From Asterias amurensis (Eukaryota > Echinodermata > Asteroidea > Forcipulatida > Asteriidae): a stretch of 64,000 nucleotides of DNA. Within the stretch, counting starts at the first letter, position 1. Every line of letters begins with the position of its first letter. Of this stretch, positions 1-13,000 are shown piece by piece. The stretch lies in NCBI RefSeq assembly GCF_032118995.1, contig NC_092660.1, forward strand, positions 7,083,501-7,147,500. The letters run 5' to 3'. The notes beneath the pieces were generated by a model, which did not search any database, was not told the DNA's origin, and saw only the letters and a program-made list of their open reading frames with translations. The position numbers were made by a program, and so were the translations under genes.

Positions 1-330
1 AATACATACCATGGACATCCTTCTCAGCTACATCATGTTTACGTAAAAGAGCAGAAAGTCTTCTTTTATCGTCGCTGAACACGCTTTCATGCAGTGGATA
101 CTCCGAGAGTGGCCCTTTTTGAAGGGCAGCCATTATTCATTACGTATGGACATCATCATGTACGTGTATGTACACAGAGTAGTTTCAGCTGTACGGACGT
201 GTCCTTATGGGGAGCGCGATTTCTTTGGGATCGATCCATCCATCAAGGGACTTGGCCCATATTATTCATGATCATCAGTCAGCAGTGTGAGTAGTGGACA
301 CTCGGCTGTCATATTATAGCTAGGCAGATT

Positions 331-571
331 GGCCCAATTTCATAGAGGTGCTAAGCACATAAATTTGCTTAGCATGAAATTTCTTTCTTGATAAAAACAG
401 GGTTACCAACCAAATTTCCATTTGTTTCATGTTGCTTTCTCACTGGTATTCAGCTGTTGTTTGCTTGCCCTGAAAATCAAGTGGAAATTTGGTTGGCATT
501 CCTGTTTTTATCAAGGGAGAAGCTTCATGCTAATCAAATTTGTGTGCTTTAGCAGTGCTATGAAATTGGGC
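331..571. repeat. Foldback MITE, family with GGCCCAATTTCAT ends
   Basis: The two ends are inverted copies of one another, starting ggcccaatttcatag and ending ctatgaaattgggc. The inner arms also pair (gataaaaacagg against cctgtttttatc; caaccaaatttcca against tggaaatttggttg). A second copy lies at 25502-25706. The element has no ORF of note and is read as a non-autonomous palindromic DNA transposon. Confidence 0.75.
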
Positions 572-1148
572 ACTGGTTGTAGGGAGGGGGGTTGGGTAGG
601 TTCGCTTGGAACACTTATAAAGACAGACTCAGACACTTACAAAGAACAATTACATGATATTTTTTTAGTTGTCAAAAAAATATTCAGAGATGGTTACAAT
701 CTCAGAATCATTTTAATAATTGTTACACACAAAGAAGTTATGATGGGCCACACACTTTCTTCAAATGTTGGGAAATGACATAATTAGTGATCAGCAGGGA
801 TAATTTACATGATAAATGAAGCACCTGGCAAGTAACTGTACATCATCTGAAATCCTGTCTACTTGTCAATAATACATCATGGTAATTACAGTGAAAGATT
901 TCCATTTGATAGCACAGCAAAATGCTACACAAAAAGTATCAGTTGCTACTCAATATTGGCATTTAGTGTGCACAACGAAAGTTCAGTCTATTTTTTTGCT
1001 ATGCACAATTGCTGGTCAAAACCATTCCCTGAATTTACCTATGGTGTTCTATACATAATATGCACAATGATGTTGTTTGTAGTCTACATTATGGCCCTGC
1101 TTACTACACAATTTGTAAAAATAATTCAGAACTGACAAGAGTTTATAG

Positions 1149-1314
1149 AAGGGTTTGCGGTAACACCATGTAATGACTATTTCTAAATGAGTTGGGGTGG
1201 TTCTGAAAAGAACCGTTGGTTAACTCGACGTTTCGATCAGTATGCTCTGATCGTCTTCTGGAGAATGCTTGACTCTGATGCTGCATACTGCTTACATGGT
1301 GTTACCGCAAAGCC
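1149..1314. repeat. MITE, family with TTTGCGGTAACACCATGTAA ends
   Basis: The left end reads gggtttgcggtaacaccatg and the right end is its inverse, catggtgttaccgcaaagcc. The interior contains a 'gaaccgttggtt...cgtttcgatcag' block that recurs at 17709-17871 and in a partial copy at 43807-43894. It is non-coding. Confidence 0.65.
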
Positions 1315-1454
1315 TTCTATATCTTATTTCTACCATGCAAAGCTTCAAATCCTACTGACAAGAGTTTGTTTCCGTTTCCTGCGTGGAAAGTCATGAAATA
1401 CATCATACACAATCAATAGCAAGCCCTGCTACCTCATGATGCATGGAAATGCAA

Positions 1455-1821
1455 ACAGTAGACACTATTGGTAATTACTCAAAATAATTGTTAGCATAAA
1501 AAATTACTTAGCAATGGAGAGCTGTTGTTAGTATAAAACACTGTGAGAAACGGCTCCCTCTGAAGTAACAAAGTTTCCGAGAATGAAGTAATTTTCCACG
1601 AATTTGATTTTAAGACCTCAGAATTAGATTTTGAGGTCTCGAAATCAAGCATCTAAAGGCACACAACTTTGTGTGACAAGGGTGTTTTTTCTTCCAATAT
1701 TCTCTCACAACTTCGATGACCAATTTAGTCAAAATTTTCACAGGATTGTTATTTTTGTTGAATATGTTACACCAAGTGAGAATATTGGTCGTTGACAATT
1801 ACCAATGGCCAGTATCTTTAA
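1455..1821. repeat. TTAA-flanked MITE (GTGGACAC family), copy 1
   Basis: Diverged copy of the most abundant repeat here, about 370-385 bp when full length. Hallmarks are a terminal cag-tagacactattggtaatt motif, a central palindrome (gacctcagaatta / taga-ttttgaggtc) and the far end agtatctttaa. Better copies end in TTAA + GGCAGTGGACAC, suggesting a piggyBac-like TTAA target. Other copies: 4776-5161, 7838-7951, 17255-17635, 18985-19364, 29157-29526, 30103-30275, 32135-32512, 37205-37565, 51448-51794. Confidence 0.7.
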
Positions 1822-2055
1822 CTAGTACCATGCAATTGGGCCCATGCATTTACTTTTCAAACTAGCATACAACTCTATCATGAAAAGCCATGTAAAACTC
1901 ATAAAAACCCAACATTCAGTAGCTGACAATGGCATCAACATGGTAAAAGCAGGATGGCAGGCTTGCCCAGTAAGTTTAGCATTCCTGATATCTGCTCATT
2001 TATTTTCTCCATCTGCCTTTAACAGCCTCAACAGCTTTGCTAAATATAATGATAT

Positions 2056-2072
2056 GGGGGGGGGGGGGGGGG
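2056..2072 (+). repeat. Poly-G homopolymer tract
   Basis: An uninterrupted run of about 16-17 G. Similar tracts occur at 24790 (G), 31745 (C) and 63935 (G). Length at such runs is prone to sequencing error. Confidence 0.8.
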
Positions 2073-2798
2073 CTAATCATCCTTACTCGCAGCTAAGAGC
2101 TGAAATGCGAAGGACGCAGCTACAACGTGTTCGAGAAGCTGGCATGCAAGGGCACCTTTGGCTGCCAGCCACATCAACTCATTATGAACACGGAGCACAG
2201 CCAAGATCGAAAGTGTTTGATTTTTCCCGAGGAAGGAAAACTGGATAGTCTGGAAAACCCTTTTGCACAGCAGAGCACCAACGCACAACTCAACTCACAT
2301 ATGGCCCTGGCCGTGAATCGAACTGGGGTCACCTTGGTGAGAGGCGAGCGCATTTAATACGCACAAGCCATCGATGCCACCCAAATGTCATAACCTACAG
2401 TGTGTACAGGGATGTCAAGGGCAGTCTTCAGTTCAATACTATTTGATTTGAACGTCATAAACTTAAAATCTGTCTACACTCATGCATTGTTGATTCTTCA
2501 AAATGATCCTCGATGATCCCGTACTGATTACTGGAAGGAAAATTAATTATCTATGTATTAAAACAAATGTATAAAACAGACGTGTAATGTGTTCAATTGT
2601 TTAACTTAGTACAAATAATAATGCTATACAAAAATACTTTTACCAATATTAATAAATAAAATTAAAATTGCTTTTATATCAAAGTAATTATAAGAAAATG
2701 TTTGCTTTGTAGCAGTACAAACATTATAATAACAATTCCTAAATAGCTACAAGCTAGAAGCCAAACGAAGTAATCTTGCAAAATTGTAAGTTAAGATC

Positions 2799-3248
2799 AT
2801 AGAGTTATATATAGACGATGTGACCTCTGGCATCACTCGAAAACCATAACATGATTCGTGCGCATACCGCCAGGCAAAACCTATGTTTTGGCAGCCAGCT
2901 AGAAAGTACACGCAATCTTACCATGACTACGCGTCTTTTTGTCCGGCGAAACATGACGTGTACAGTGTTTTGTCAACAGAGGGCAGTTTGAATGTAAACA
3001 TAGGTCACATCGTCTATATAAGAACTAGAGGGTGCACAAGCCTTGATACGCGGCCCAGTGTGCAACCATTTTCTATGTTGACAAAACAGCATCGCATAGC
3101 GTGTGTTTATCAACACACACGAGGTGTGTTTCACATTCAACGCGCGTACAAAGTTCATCTATCAAAATGGTGCACGTGTCTCCTTGTGGTCCCGTTGCGT
3201 TTGTGCATGCATCATCACCAGTGCACCTTCTATTTCTTATAATTCTAT
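2799..3248. repeat. MITE, family with ATAGAGTTATATATA ends, copy 1
   Basis: The left end is atagagttatatatag and the right end tataattctatgg. The interior shares blocks with copies at 6121-6380 and 58348-58626: 'agaactagagggtgcac', 'catcgcatagc', 'attcaacgcgcgt', 'catcaccagtgcacc'. Copy 1 is longer because of an additional AT-rich and hairpin-containing 5' part. It is non-coding. Confidence 0.65.
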
Positions 3249-3646
3249 GGTTAGTATCCTACAATTGTCATACAGTATGCGCCATACAGAAACAATACAG
3301 TTAAGCACATACCAATCTTAGCATTTTCTTAATTTGACTATAGCCAGCAGATGCCATAAAACAATGAATTGTTATGCCACATTACTCATAGAAACAATTT
3401 GATTTATATCTAATATAGTACCCCTCATTATACAATGGTCTAATAACTATTAAGGACATAATGCTATACACATTTTTATGTACATTGTATCATCTATGGT
3501 GCCTAGTATGTACACAAGGTTTATCAAATGGTCACACCATCCACTCTTCACTAAATAGACATCAGGACTACGTTTCCCCATCCAACAGAAATGAACATTA
3601 AATCTGAGACCTCTGAAGTTGTTTTTCCTTGGCACAATTGGTTGAG

Positions 3647-3671
3647 TGTACATGTACATGTACATGTACAA
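3647..3671. repeat. TACATG microsatellite
   Basis: Four units of the self-complementary hexamer TACATG. A shorter relative (acatgtacatgtacgtacat) lies near 21588-21607. Confidence 0.8.
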
Positions 3672-4775
3672 TGTATGTTGCCAAGTATTTTGTAATTCTG
3701 TATATTAGATGTGTGTCGACTACTGTCAACAGAATTGGTAAGAAAACAAATCGTAAAGATCACGGTCTAGTTATGATAATAGTAGAAAAGTTCACATGAA
3801 ATATTATTGTCTGAAATGTAATATTTGTTGAGAAATAAGTAATCTTATTTCGTGTTTGAAGTTTATCGCTCAGTGAGTGTTTTATTATTTTTCTTGATGC
3901 ATCGGTGTCATGCAAAAATGTGAACCTGTTTTTCACTTTTTTTGTTAAACCCCAGTGGCCGATCAATCTCAAACTTCTACAGGTTTGTCAGCTTATATAT
4001 CTGGTGGATTACATAAAGTGCTCACAGTGCCACCAACTGTTTTGTTAGCAAAACCAATTATGTAATGTATCTTTAAAAGGAACCCAAAATAAGGCAGTTT
4101 TCAACAGTTACAATAATGTAATCAAGCAATTAGCTGTACCATGTGTACAGGCTGCAATACATTTCAGATTCCACATACAATTTTCTGAAATGACAATCTG
4201 CTGACTCTATCCTAACTGTTACACGTATTAGGCAACTTAAGGCAGTGTACACTTAGTTGACTGTAGGCGATTTGTTATCCAAATGAATTTCTGTAAAGTA
4301 TGCTAGTCCACATGTTGTTCGGTTCATATATATTTTAAACCTGTATGTGTGTGCAAGCATAAAACTTAATATTCAATCTAAATTGTGTGTCCTTATAAAC
4401 ATTCATCTATCATAGACAATTTTGGAATATCCTCATGGTGGAAAGCAAGTCTAAGCTTGCAACAAAAGAATACATGACATTCGTACAGCTCTATTAAACA
4501 GTTTTTACTTTTGGCCTACTGTACACATGCTTTATGAAGAGGTAGCACTAAGGGTTTGTAGACGACACAAACAAGATATAAATGTATGTATATTATATAC
4601 ACATCTATGTACAATCAATTTAAAAGGAAGTGATAAGCTTCATAAACATTTATTAGTGTACATGTGCATGTATCTACTGGGGGTCTTTGTGCACTCTGTC
4701 ACACAATAATTTGTGTGAAAACTTGTGTGAAAACAAGAGCCACCCTTGACTTCATTAATTAATAAAACAGTATAT

Positions 4776-5161
4776 TTAAAGACACTAGACACTATTTGGT
4801 AATTGTCAAAGACCAGTCTTCTCACTTGGTGTATCTCAACAGATGCATAAAATAACAAACCTGTGAAAATTTAGACTCAACTGGTCGTCGAAGTTGTGAG
4901 ATTAATCATGATACAAAAAACACCCTTATCACACAGAGCTGTCACATGCTTTCAGATGCTTGATTTCAGGACCTTAAAATCTGATTCTGAGGTCTCAAAA
5001 TCAAATTTGTTGAAAATTACTTCTTTCTCGAATTAGGTAACTTCAGAGGGAGCCGTTTCTCACAATGTTTTATACTACAACAGCTCTTCATTGCTAGTTA
5101 CCAAGTAAGGTTTTATGCTAATAATTATTTGGAGTAATTACCAATAGTGTCCAGTGTTTAA
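4776..5161. repeat. TTAA-flanked MITE (GTGGACAC family), near full length
   Basis: Begins TTAA-agacactagacactatttgg and ends agtgtccagtgTTTAA. It carries the central palindromic block 'gaccttaaaatctgattctgaggtct' in two pieces and the conserved 'gagggagccgtttctcacaatg' segment. About 386 bp, non-coding. Confidence 0.75.
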
Positions 5162-5815
5162 GCATCCCTAACCCACGATACATGTGTACAACCCAGAAGT
5201 TTCAGCATTATTCACCTCAATGTGTACCAATAAAACAAACATGTAATCAAATAAAATAATTCTGTTTCCATAGTTCTTTGTCAAGTAATCCCTTTAATTT
5301 TGTATACGCCATCATAAGCTTTGGGCAAGTTATTTTGAAACAAATACATGTATTAGTAAGTTTATTAAAGGATTTTTAATGCTGTCTGGTGTTTTAACAT
5401 GAGATGTACACTACGTGTGAATTTGTTCGCAATGCGACCCCATCATACCAGAATTGAAACTATAATACAGTCAAATTTTAGCTCCTTTTTAAAGAGAAAT
5501 ACCCAACATATTTTTCACATTTTTTTTTAAATCGTGTTAAAAAGCACCACTTAATGATGCACAGACTAACATTTGATATGTTTCCAAAAAGATTTCCAAT
5601 GGTGTTGATTACCACAACCAAGATTAGGCCTAGCCTGCTTTAACACTGAGTTTACTCTCCCAAAGACACAAGATTTTAAGCGTAGTTTCTACGATACAGT
5701 TTTAAAAACATGACTGTCTTCAGATTTGGTAATACACTTATTGCCAACTAGTACAATTGGAATTACTCCAATGAGATGAGACCAACATGAAAGTGACATT
5801 AGACCAACATTGGAA

Positions 5816-6100
5816 GTGTTGTGGCCAAGCGGTTAAGAGCATCGAACTCAAGCTCTGCTGTACCTGATCAGCAGAGTGTGGGTTTGAGTCCCGGTCAGGA
5901 CAGTTGCGTTGTTAAGCAAGAGACTTAAAAATTGCTTTGTCCTTCAGATGGGACGTAAAGCTGTAGGTCTCGCGTGTTGTTATTAAAACTACCAACACAC
6001 GTTAAAGACCCCAGTACACACTTATAGCAGAGAGAAGGTGTTCTCCCGGTGTGTTTGGCAGTGTGACTATCTTCAATTATGAAGGCTGCACTAGAAAGGA
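5816..6100 (+). repeat. tRNA-Leu-derived SINE
   Basis: The head (about 5816-5905) has a box A (gtggccaagcggttaaga), an anticodon-like loop reading actcaag (CAA, leucine), a long variable arm hairpin (ctgctgtacctgatcagcag) and a box B (gggtttgagtccc). The body continues with 'gctttgtccttcagatgggacgtaaagc' in two halves and 'ttaaagaccccagtacac', which do not belong to a tRNA. It is therefore read as a Pol III SINE rather than a working tRNA gene. The exact 3' end is unclear. Confidence 0.75.
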
Positions 6101-6120
6101 AGAAGAGGAGATTTCCAGTC

Positions 6121-6380
6121 ATAGAGTTATATGTAAGAACTAGAGGGCGCACTGGCCTAGTTACATGGCCCGGCATGCGCGCATGCGGCCTTTTGTAAAA
6201 TGGAAAAAAAAACACCATCGCATAGCATGTATCATACAAGGCCTATATGGGCCTACTTCATATTCAACGTGCGTGCAACGTTCATCTTACAAAATAGTGC
6301 GCGTGTCTCCATGCAGTTCCGTCGCGCTTTGTGCACGCACCATCACCAGTGCGCCCTCTAGTCCTGTTATAGAACTCTAT
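6121..6380. repeat. MITE, family with ATAGAGTTATATATA ends, copy 2
   Basis: Left end atagagttatatgtaagaac, right end tatagaactctat. It contains the palindrome catgcgcgcatg and the shared 'agagggcgcact' and 'agtgcgccctct' arms. It sits just downstream of the probable UGCG 3' UTR. Confidence 0.7.
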
Positions 6381-6620
6381 GGTCCCAGTGTATCTGCTAC
6401 ACAGTATCAGCAAACTTGAATTCATTCCAGACCATGTTGATTGTGATTGGTGGGCTCGTAAGTTATGTGCTTTGGCTTAGTGCCAGTAAACACTGAACCA
6501 TTTTCCTTTATCTTTGGCTTAGGACATCAACTACAACAAATGTTCATGTTCCGTTCAAAAAAAAATTGTACACTCTTAAATATTTCAAAATCATCAAAGG
6601 AGAGAATAATAAACACACTT

Positions 6621-6626
6621 TTTAAT
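6621..6626 (-). promoter_or_regulatory. Possible UGCG polyadenylation signal (ATTAAA)
   Basis: On the minus strand the sequence reads atcaATTAAAaaagtg, about 225 nt after the UGCG stop codon. It is the commonest variant of AATAAA and no canonical AATAAA lies between it and the stop. Position-based inference only. Confidence 0.35.
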
Positions 6627-6850
6627 TGATACAAAATCTAACGATTAATATTTAGTCCTATACAAAAATATCTAAAAGAGTACGTGTGATTGTTTCAATT
6701 ATATATAAGGAATTGTTCATGCTGGAGCATGTTATGTGATGTCATTCATGATAATGTAAACCCGTTCATGACACATCCATCAAACACGACGATATTGCAG
6801 GCAGTAGTCTACTTACGCATTACACTTGATCCTCAGTATGTTTTCACTCA

Positions 6851-7015
6851 TCAATGGACTTCTTCTAAGTAACCACCCCACTTGACTCGGAAAGTTCCTG
6901 TACGCCACTTTACTTTATTGTTAAAACAACCCTTCAAGAAATGGTACAAAGTGGTACACTCACGATACGCCCATGCAACTGTGTAGTCAAACTTCGACAT
7001 ATTAAGTGGCTCCAC
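6851..7015 (-). CDS. UGCG: UGCG exon 9 (terminal coding exon)
   Basis: Codes residues 344-397 and the TGA stop. The acceptor is ccaaaag|GTGG in phase 0. The peptide contains SKFDYTVAW and [13 protein letters not shown], matching the family's C-terminal SKLDYAVAW and SWRTGRYRL-type motifs. The extreme tail (LEEVH) is shorter and less conserved than in vertebrates. Confidence 0.93.
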   Translation of the reverse strand: MEPLNMSKFDYTVAWAYRECTTLYHFLKGCFNNKVKWRTGTFRVKWGGYLEEVH

Positions 7016-10000
7016 CTTTTGGAAGAAAAGAAAAAGAAATTAATCTTTAGGACCAGTAAAGGGAAGTGTATTTGGTCGACTAGGTACCATAAGGTACTTA
7101 TTTGCAACTTCATATTTGTAATAATCAAAACATCTTTCTAGACTACATTGGCTAAACTCAGATTTCTTTTATCAAACGACAGAAATATTTTCATTACATA
7201 TGTACCAAAGTTTTAAAATATGGTACAATTAGTTTAGGACTTTAAGACATTACGAACTGACTTTTATAAGGACCTTATAATACTGGACCAACGATTTTTA
7301 CTTTTTCAGAATGATCAGAATAGAGAAGTACCAGACATGTTAAAGTTTTAACTTGTTTTCAAAAACAACAAAAACACAACCCTAGTTCATTTAGCACATT
7401 TTCCAATATTCCAGGACTTGGAATTGAGCAACAGCCTGAGGCTCATTTCAAATTGTACATTCAGTTTTTTCTTTCTAAAACATCTCTTAACATAATTATC
7501 TAAAAGAAGTTGCGTAACTATCTCTCATACTAAACTGTTTTTAATTTATTATAACTATCGAATAATAAATTGGGAAACTGACTTGGTAAATTGTCAAATG
7601 ATTTGGGGTCAAACAGAAAAATTGACAAGAGCGGGGTTTGAACCAACGACCTCCGGATTAACGCGCCTGTGCTTTAACAACTGAGCTAACTAGCCCTTTG
7701 TTAGCAGTCTCCTTATTTTGTCAATATCTTTGTTCAGGGTGCCAATAAGAAGTCGTAGTGCTATACCACCTTTCACCTTTTTTCATAATTTTGAATGATG
7801 GGGGTAGATCCCAAGGATGTGTATGCCCTCTACTTTAAAGGCACTGGACACCTTTGGTAATTGTCAAAGACCAGTCTCCATTGCTAGTTACCAAGTAAGT
7901 TTTTATGCTAACAATCATTTTGAGTAACTACCAATATTGTCCAGTGCCTTGTAAGTCAGAAAAATATTTTAAAACAATGTCAGAATTTGACCACCCACCT
8001 GCAAAGCACGTAGTTGAATGTAATCCAATAAGAACCACTGCAGAGTGTGAACCATGAAGAAGACAATTGGATCCCAGCCTAGTAGGAAGTTAGCAGCCCA
8101 TGCAGCGCATATACCACACACTATTACCTCGGAGAAGGGTTCCATTATAATAGTGGAAGGTACTGAAGAAGTTCGAACTGTCGTCCATCTGAAAAAGTCA
8201 CATCATAATAATAGTAATAGTGATAATAAAAATAAATTGACTCTTGTAGAGTGTTCAGGTCCGTCAAACATGACGCTCATGACGCTGTACAAGCAAAATA
8301 TAAATACAAATTATACAAACAAAAGTACAATATTTCTATAAAACATTGACACCATACCTTTTTATGTTTCCGTGCATTGTTATAATACAATGCATTTACC
8401 ACTTCAATGGTCCAGTAATCAATCCTTTCATACTGAACATCCTTTGTTCTTACCACTTTATTGGTTCATAGTCGCCAATTGTTTCTAAAATTGAAACTTT
8501 AATTGGCTATAAAAGTCACGCTTTTTTTTCTGGATCCTTCCCTTAATCCCTATCCCCTCTTTTTTGTCCATTAGGCCTGGGCGAATTATTTGAATATCCG
8601 GTTAATTGCGAATAGGTTTTCCTATCCATAACCGCGAATGCCTTTTTTTTCTTAACCGGATATCCGCATAGGGCGCGAATAGCTATTTATAAACCGGATA
8701 GTTCTGTAGTTACAACCAAGTAACCGAATATTCTTTAATATCCGAATATCCGTGGACGTCGGGCGACAACTGAAAGGAATATTTTGACTGAATCCTTATG
8801 AAACTTCTATTAAGACAGCATAAAACAGCATAAATTAAGTATTTAACTATGCTCACCTCCGTGAAGAATTAAAACAATGACATTTCTGACGTAATTTGTT
8901 CAAAGATTACGAAAGTTTTCCTTCACGTACGTAGAGTCAATCACGATCAAAGAAACAGCAAATCGCCATCTTTTTTTATTATTTTTTAAATAGCACCCTC
9001 TAGCGGCGAAAAAACTATTTGAATATCTGGTTAATTTCGGATAGTTGGCCAGCGGTATCCGAATACCAAAATTTCACTATTCGCCCAGCACTATTGTCCA
9101 TGTATTTTGTTGGGACTTGTTTATGCTTCTGAAAGTAGGTCCGGTTTGGATTGAAAGCTAAGGCCATTTGGGCAATTCCACGTCATGGACATTACGTTTT
9201 GAGACATTTTTAGAACTTTGTTGGTCAGTTAAACACACAAAGTGGCTTTGATTTATAGTTTTGTGTTTGATACTAGTATCTTGTGTCCTAGTAAGTCAAT
9301 TGATACTATGTATTTGGAAAAGTTCAAATTAATTAAGGAGTCAGAGCACTGTTAACGAGCGTCATGGACATTACGAAAAACGGAAGTGGGTTTTGGGTAC
9401 AACACACTCAATTCCAAAACTCTGTGAAGTTAAAATTTAAAATTTTTAGAATACCTTTTTATTTGCTAAACAAGGAAGTAGTTAACATGAACAGTGGTAA
9501 TATTTTTAAGAAAACCTGTCAACTTTCTTGTTACGCGTCTTAATGGAGCGTCATGGACATTACATTTTGGGTTATTTTTAGCGTCATGGACATTACGTCA
9601 AACTCGTAAAATGATGCACCATGCTTTTACCCTGAATTTGTAAACCCATGTGCTGCCTTGCTCTTAATATGGGTTTTAAACTGTAATGAATGTCCCTATC
9701 TTAATGTTTAACCTCTTCCAAACATTTTTAAGAACCAAACCTCCCCCAGAATCTCACTTAAACCCCGCCCCTCGGTAAGTCCCCTTTTTGTACTTTCCGT
9801 CCACATCCAACCAGGCTGGCTTCTGCCTTGGAGTAGTTATGATAGACCAGAGATGTAGATATACATGATGTAACCTTTTTTTCTAATTATCTTTAACATA
9901 ATTCCCTTTTATGTGTTTCTCACAAGGTGATTGTTCATCTTGAGTAATATACTGAACATCTTGCGTCAACATTTTGTGACGACAGTAAATGGAAATTAAA

Positions 10001-13000
10001 CATCAAAGGTTTCTGTAATTTTCAAAGTTGATCTGGATACTGCTATGTTCAAGACTGGGTGAACAATTCCCAGAAGATCAGTTAAAATGAGTTGGGATGA
10101 CTTCTTGGGAGGAACAGGTCAAACATAGATGCTTCCTTAGTTTTCCAAATACGAGACAGTCATTGAGGTCATCCTCTACACGTTCCACCTAGATTGACAT
10201 GCAAAACAAGAATGGAGAACAACAAATGAGGGAAAAATTGGCTGCATGGGGCTTTGTTTATCACAATCATGTTTCCATGTTTTGTCTTGTTTTCTCTCTA
10301 TACTTTTTCTGCCTCTCTACTCAAGTCTTAGCCATTCTGAAATTATGTAAAAATAAAAAAATATTTGAAGTATGATGCCTTTGTATCCAAGCTATCCGTA
10401 GATGTGTACAAATCTGCATTACGCCTAAGCCTTTAGAAGTCTTCTTTGATAATAAAGTGTGTTTATAATGTCCTACATTCATTTAAACTTGTCTCACCAA
10501 CAGTTCACATACATTTCAGTATGAAAATGTCACTTGAATGTTTTTAGGAAAGATCAGTTCCATGAGAAAACTCACCTGAAAATCTCGGATTTGGGCTGTC
10601 AGTTTGTAGAATCTGTGCACGATGTTGCCACTAAACGCGCTGCTAAAAAAGAGCTTGAAACAAATTTCTGATGAGGTCTATGACAAATGTTCTCTTTGAC
10701 TAGTCCAGGTTGACCTACAATAGGTCCAATTGATAAATTGTAGCATTTACCTTCAAAAAGGTAAGTTTCATGTGACATGTAATGTCCATGACGTAATGTC
10801 CATGACGCTAAATGTAATGTCCATGACGCTCGTTAGCACAGTTGTAATTAATTTTTTATTAATTTTCTTGCATTATAGGATTAGCCCCTAAAAACTAGCT
10901 TTGCGTATGAAGTCTCATGAAAATGTCTCTTATTGGCTTTAAAATATAAAACTAAACACCATGCAATGTCATGGACATTACATTTCATAATTGGTAATTA
11001 AGGGCTAATTAAAACGAGTGGCAGCACCCTGTGAATAAATTGACAATGAAGTTTCTTTAAAATTGTGAATACTTACCACCAGTTATATGTTTTAAAGCCA
11101 AGAATAATTTAAATATCATCTAAAATGTAACCAGGAGGGGATTTTAGACAATTGTGCCAAACATTTCCCAAAAATCATGAATTTGGCACAAAAAAAACTT
11201 TTTTTATAAACGATGAAAAACATGGAAAACCAAGGGGAAAAAAAACAAAAAACATAGATTTGAAATCACTAGGTATCACTCTTTCTTGCTACTTTAAATT
11301 TAAATCCACAAGTTTGACTTCAATTTTTTGGGGCCGAGGACACTTTTTGGTGGAATTGCCCATTTACCCTACTCATTATATAAAACATTGACATTATATA
11401 TTGACTTACTTAAACAGATTCTTATTACCAAAACAGCTATATTATTTTATATAGAAAGAAAGTAAGCAAATTACCCAATCCAAATTATTCCCTATCCAAA
11501 AGCGGGTCACTTGGCGCTGGCCCGAGCGAGGTGCTTTATTTTTTTTCCCCAGGTGGAACGTGGGTAAATATCTGCACACAGTCGTCCTGAAAAAAATAGG
11601 TGACTTTTCCAGTACGAACGTGGGGTAATTATCAGTGCCCACAATTGCTTGGAAAAAAATAAAAGACGCCACTTGGATGAGCACACCGGGGTTGACCCAG
11701 GAAGCTAAACGAACGCAACCTATGAGTCCATGGTGTGTTTAGGATTATGAGCCATATGAGATTTGTCCAAAGGATGTGAAATGCTTCAAATGGACTGTGA
11801 ATCACTTCAAATGTGTACCAACAACAGTGTCAGTCACACACAGTTACACCACAAATGCAAAATACTGCGAAAAACTTTGTTTTCAAATTCTTTAAGTCCT
11901 AAGTGTTTACTTTTCATACTTTATTAAAACAATTTGCTTTAAAAAAAAGGAATAAGGACAATGTTAAGATGTTCTATTTTGATATTTTGATGTCAAAATT
12001 CATGAGGTATTGTATATCAACTCCATAAAAATTATGCAAGAGGCCTACATTGTAGAGAAACATGTGTAGGCATTGCATTCACAGTATTTTAGGGTTATTC
12101 AGAACTAGAAATTACAGTGCACTATGACTAAGGGTTTAAGTCTAAGACAACATATAGACTGTCATGACTAGTTAAGTCTTCCTTTTATGGTACAGCAATT
12201 AGTGCACCTGTTATATAAGTATGCAGTTAACATAACATGACAAATCAGCAAAGTGGGTATGCACTTTCTAAGGCCCGACAGGGGTTGGTGATGGTACATG
12301 TATTTCTTGTTTTTTTCCTATTTTTCTTTCTGAGTACAGCTCTGTGATACATTTTTTTTGTAAGGGCACTTTAAAAAAATCCCTTTGTAGTATAGTTTGT
12401 TTGTAACAACGCAGGCTTGTGATAAAAACTAATCTGAAATCTGTGGATCCATGGTGAATGTCCATGGCATGAACAAAAAACCTGATATGACCGGATGACT
12501 AACAATACAATGTCAACTACAGATAAACTTTGATCATGATAAATAACACTGAAGGTCAAATACCAACTGCTGCTAAAAGAAGGAATGATTTAAAAAAAAC
12601 CTTCAAAACAAACCTTGACTCTTTATCAGGTTTCCTGAAATTGTTGACTTAATGGAAACTGTTTAAAAAACAACCAATTTACAGGTGTTTAAGTAATAGT
12701 TGTGTTAATCTATGCGCATTGCACCTGTATCCTACTGAATGGTACAGTTGCCAACAAAAATATACTACTTTAAAGAGCAAGGGAAATGTCAAAGACAATT
12801 GTGTGTTTGAACCCATTTTCCAATAAATACAGTACTCATGTGAGTGGGAAAAAATTAAATGAGGACTCTATCTATTAGAAAATGAGTACTTGACAAAATT
12901 GAATTGGAAATTTTTCTTGTTCTTTAAATCCAGCATAACCAACATTTGGTTTATTGGTTTTAAAGAAAGTTGCTGAGTTCAATCAACCTATCACTGTTCA

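Larger units (their letters stand above)
1..6620. other. Intergenic region downstream of UGCG
   Basis: I see no coding exon here. All open frames are short, lack flanking splice signals or family resemblance, and several fall inside repeats. The region holds palindromic MITEs (331-571, 1149-1314, 1455-1821, 2799-3248, 4776-5161, 6121-6380), a poly-G tract at 2056-2072, a TACATG microsatellite near 3647-3671 and a tRNA-derived SINE near 5816-6100. The parts at 1-330, 572-1148, 1822-2798, 3249-4775 and 5162-5815 show no structure I can name beyond AT-richness. Confidence 0.6.

Noticed and set aside
1844..2248. 134-codon plus-strand open frame
   Set aside because: It runs through a poly-G tract (poly-Gly) and is not protein-like; frame continuity depends on the homopolymer length.
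5816..5905. Functional tRNA-Leu gene
   Set aside because: The acceptor stem is imperfect and the sequence continues into a SINE body with no terminator directly after the tRNA part.
7626..7697. Functional tRNA gene on the minus strand
   Set aside because: The A and B boxes are recognisable but the anticodon and acceptor stems do not pair; a SINE relic is more likely.
8054..8341. 95-codon plus-strand open frame
   Set aside because: It is the antisense shadow of UGCG exon 8, whose minus-strand reading matches the family.
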